Of a stretch of DNA of 14,630 nucleotides, positions 12,909-14,630 are shown piece after piece. A program made the position numbers and the translations under genes. Location: assembly GCA_046757205.1 (NCBI GenBank), contig JBHHXR010000067.1:1-14630 (forward strand), given 5' to 3'. This DNA comes from JBHHXR01 sp046757205. GTDB taxonomy: Bacteria; Pseudomonadota; Alphaproteobacteria; Rhodobacterales; Rhodobacteraceae. A model generated the notes under the pieces. The model was not told where the DNA came from and did no database searches. It saw only the letters and a program-made list of their open reading frames with translations. How positions within the stretch are numbered: position 1 is the first letter of the stretch; each line of letters begins with the position of its first letter.

Positions 12909-14630
12909 TCAGAACTCGTGGCGATAGCCGGCAATGACGTAGATTTCGTTCCTTTCCACAGACGATGCCGTGTTGTTGCTGTTGGTCCAGCGGCCACCGA
13001 TTTCCATCTCGAGTCTGGTGGTTTTCGACAGTTTGTAATTTGCCGATAGTGACGGGATAACAAATACTTCTGATCCGGAAGTCCTCTTCAGATCGCGGTA
13101 TCCGACCTGAACACGTGGACGCAGATTCAGGTTCTCCGAATAAGGAAAACGCGTGTAGGCGCCAACCAGGTAGAGATTCGATGAATACGCATTGGCGTAC
13201 CGGGCGTTGAGCGCGACGATATCGCGTTCGCTGAAGATACCGGAACCGGTGAACTGGGTGGAAAGGAAATATTCCGTGCCCGGCGACGGTGTCGCCGGAA
13301 CACCGCCGGAAGCCGGACTGCCGCTGGTGTGAAACACGGTGCCGTCAAGCGCCATCTGCCACTTGCTGTTGATCTGTCTGTAATAAGAGAGGTTGGCAGA
13401 CATCGTTTCCGCCGAACGATCCAGCGCCAGGCCCTCGATCTCCGCCACCGAAAACGCGGCCCGCAATGCGTCGAGCGAGTTGACGGACTGACCCTGCAGC
13501 GCGTTGGTCAGGGACAGGTAGGGCGAGTGAACGTAATCGAGCCTCGCCGAGATCGTCGAGTTGTCGGCGAAAACATAGGTACCGTTGACCCGAGCCATGT
13601 TCAGCTTGCCAAAGTTCAAGTCATAGTCAATGGAACCAAACAGCCAAATATTGTCCTGCCTGAACCGCAATTCAGCTCCTACCGAACGACGGTCGATGAG
13701 AGAGGAGGCGCGCTGTTCAACCGCGAAAACGCTCAGGTCCGTACCGACCAAGATGTTCTGGAAATCGACGCTGGCGCCGACGAAATAGCGGTCGTGCCTG
13801 AAAGGCTCGTCGCGACTGTGATCGACCGGCGAACCGGCCGCCACGTTCAGAACCGCACCATCCGTTGCCGGCCAACTGAGCACGATGCCGTCAAACCTGT
13901 GCAGGAATCCCCCCCTCAAGCGCTGACGGCCGATGCTGGCAACGATGTCCGAGTCTTTCGATTCGATTTTGACGTAGGCCTCGTAAACCCTGAATTCATT
14001 CTCGCTGTCATCGGTGAAATCGAACTCGTGCCGCCCGGTGAAATGCAACTCAACGCGGCGTTTGTCGTTTTCGGTAGTGCCGGTCAGATTCAATGTCGTC
14101 TGCAGGGAGTTCTGGTAGGTGTCGTCGTCAGTCGTAGTGCGGCGCGGTACGAATTCGACGAGGCGGGTCGTTCCCTGGTTCAGAAAATAAAACTGCGACA
14201 CACTGCCGGAGATGTCAGTCGTGTAGGCGGAGGGATCACCGGCTTCGGCGGGCGCTGCCTGAACCGCGGTTGTCCGTGCGGCGGTGGATGCTGTGGCCGG
14301 CGAGGTCGGTTGCCGCGCCTTACCGGTTTCCGCCGCAGTTTCGACCTTTCGGGGGTGCGGCGAGCGCGTTCGCGGCGCGGGCCTTGCTTGCGAGGCTTCG
14401 ATGGCGGCCAGCCGCTGGCGCACCCGTTGCGCACCTTTCCCGTTCGGGTACTTTTCGAGATAGATCTTGTATTCTGCCTTGGCATGCGCCAGTTGGCCGT
14501 TTTTCTCGCGGACCACGCCAAGCAGTTCCTGCGCTTCCTCGCTGTACTTGTGGGCAGAGAAACCGATCAGCTTGGTCAGCAACTGAGTAGCCTGGACGTA
14601 GTTCTGCTCGGCGATTGCCGTGCGCGCCTG
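12909..14630 (-). CDS. TPR-like protein fused to a predicted outer-membrane beta-barrel, N-terminus beyond the window
   Basis: The frame is open through the right edge, so the 573 residues seen are a C-terminal part; a TTG at 14582 is an internal Leu codon, not a credible start, because the helical repeat pattern continues upstream of it. Residues 1-79 (counted from the edge) show TPR-like amphipathic helix pairs, with a Y-L-E-K-Y-P-N-G turn typical of such repeats. Residues 81-134 are an Ala/Pro/Thr/Arg-rich, probably disordered linker. From about 137 to the end there are many alternating hydrophobic/polar strands with Tyr/Phe girdle residues and acidic turns, ending G-Y-R-H-E-F; a C-terminal Phe is the classical signal for barrel insertion by BAM. 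I do not recognise a named family. A segment around G-R-Q-R-L-R-G-G and the following F-D-G-I faintly recalls porins of the alginate-export type. It is convergent with the galactoside operon and looks somewhat lower in GC. Confidence 0.75.
   Translation of the reverse strand, partial: QARTAIAEQNYVQATQLLTKLIGFSAHKYSEEAQELLGVVREKNGQLAHAKAEYKIYLEKYPNGKGAQRVRQRLAAIEASQARPAPRTRSPHPRKVETAAETGKARQPTSPATASTAARTTAVQAAPAEAGDPSAYTTDISGSVSQFYFLNQGTTRLVEFVPRRTTTDDDTYQNSLQTTLNLTGTTENDKRRVELHFTGRHEFDFTDDSENEFRVYEAYVKIESKDSDIVASIGRQRLRGGFLHRFDGIVLSWPATDGAVLNVAAGSPVDHSRDEPFRHDRYFVGASVDFQNILVGTDLSVFAVEQRASSLIDRRSVGAELRFRQDNIWLFGSIDYDLNFGKLNMARVNGTYVFADNSTISARLDYVHSPYLSLTNALQGQSVNSLDALRAAFSVAEIEGLALDRSAETMSANLSYYRQINSKWQMALDGTVFHTSGSPASGGVPATPSPGTEYFLSTQFTGSGIFSERDIVALNARYANAYSSNLYLVGAYTRFPYSENLNLRPRVQVGYRDLKRTSGSEVFVIPSLSANYKLSKTTRLEMEIGGRWTNSNNTASSVERNEIYVIAGYRHEF

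Noticed and set aside
1..14630. tRNA, rRNA, CRISPR, insertion sequence or prophage content
   Set aside because: No cloverleaf-like segment, repeat-spacer pattern, transposase or phage gene, or terminal inverted repeats were seen; genes are tightly packed and metabolic.

Overview
The window looks like a piece of a high-GC alphaproteobacterial chromosome. The clearest taxonomic hint is the NADP-flavodoxin/ferredoxin reductase at the left edge, which matches the Rhodobacter-type Fpr family along its whole length. This is judged from remembered family sequences, not from a search. I see no RNA genes, insertion sequences, prophage genes or CRISPR, and no stretch longer than about 150 bases without a gene.

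Left flank (1-1191, minus strand): fpr, cut by the left edge just before its C-terminus, preceded by a small stand-alone Lrp/AsnC ligand-binding-domain protein. A plausible promoter and a perfect small palindrome lie between them.

Centre (1338-12834): a complete-looking galactoside uptake and catabolism locus built from two divergent units. On the minus strand an IclR-family regulator and a MalK/UgpC-type ABC ATPase form one unit. On the plus strand a ten-gene operon follows: sugar-binding protein, two CUT1 permeases, GH4 alpha-galactosidase (MelA type), SDR dehydrogenase, 2-dehydro-3-deoxygalactonokinase (DgoK), 2-dehydro-3-deoxy-6-phosphogalactonate aldolase (DgoA), SMP-30/gluconolactonase-type lactonase and GH42 beta-galactosidase; counting the divergent ATPase, these nine plus genes and one minus gene make ten structural genes. 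The inferred route is: galactosides enter intact through the ABC transporter, are hydrolysed in the cytoplasm by the alpha- and beta-galactosidases, and the released galactose is oxidised (SDR), delactonised (SMP-30), dehydrated (enzyme not in the window), phosphorylated (DgoK) and cleaved to pyruvate and glyceraldehyde 3-phosphate (DgoA). This is the De Ley-Doudoroff pathway. Four consecutive junctions overlap by ATGA, so translation is probably coupled. The divergent control region holds a good sigma-70-like promoter overlapped by nested inverted repeats that are likely regulator sites. A perfect 11-bp stem lies between the binding-protein and permease genes.

Right flank (12909-14630, minus strand, convergent): an unfinished gene whose product has TPR-like helices, an Ala/Pro/Thr-rich linker and a long beta-strand-rich region ending in Phe, which suggests an outer-membrane barrel.

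The families are all recognisable. What deserves a second look is their combination (alpha- plus beta-galactosidase feeding an oxidative pathway), the missing galactonate dehydratase, the control-region repeats, the loss of the zinc-cysteine cluster in the GH42 enzyme, and the TPR-barrel fusion.
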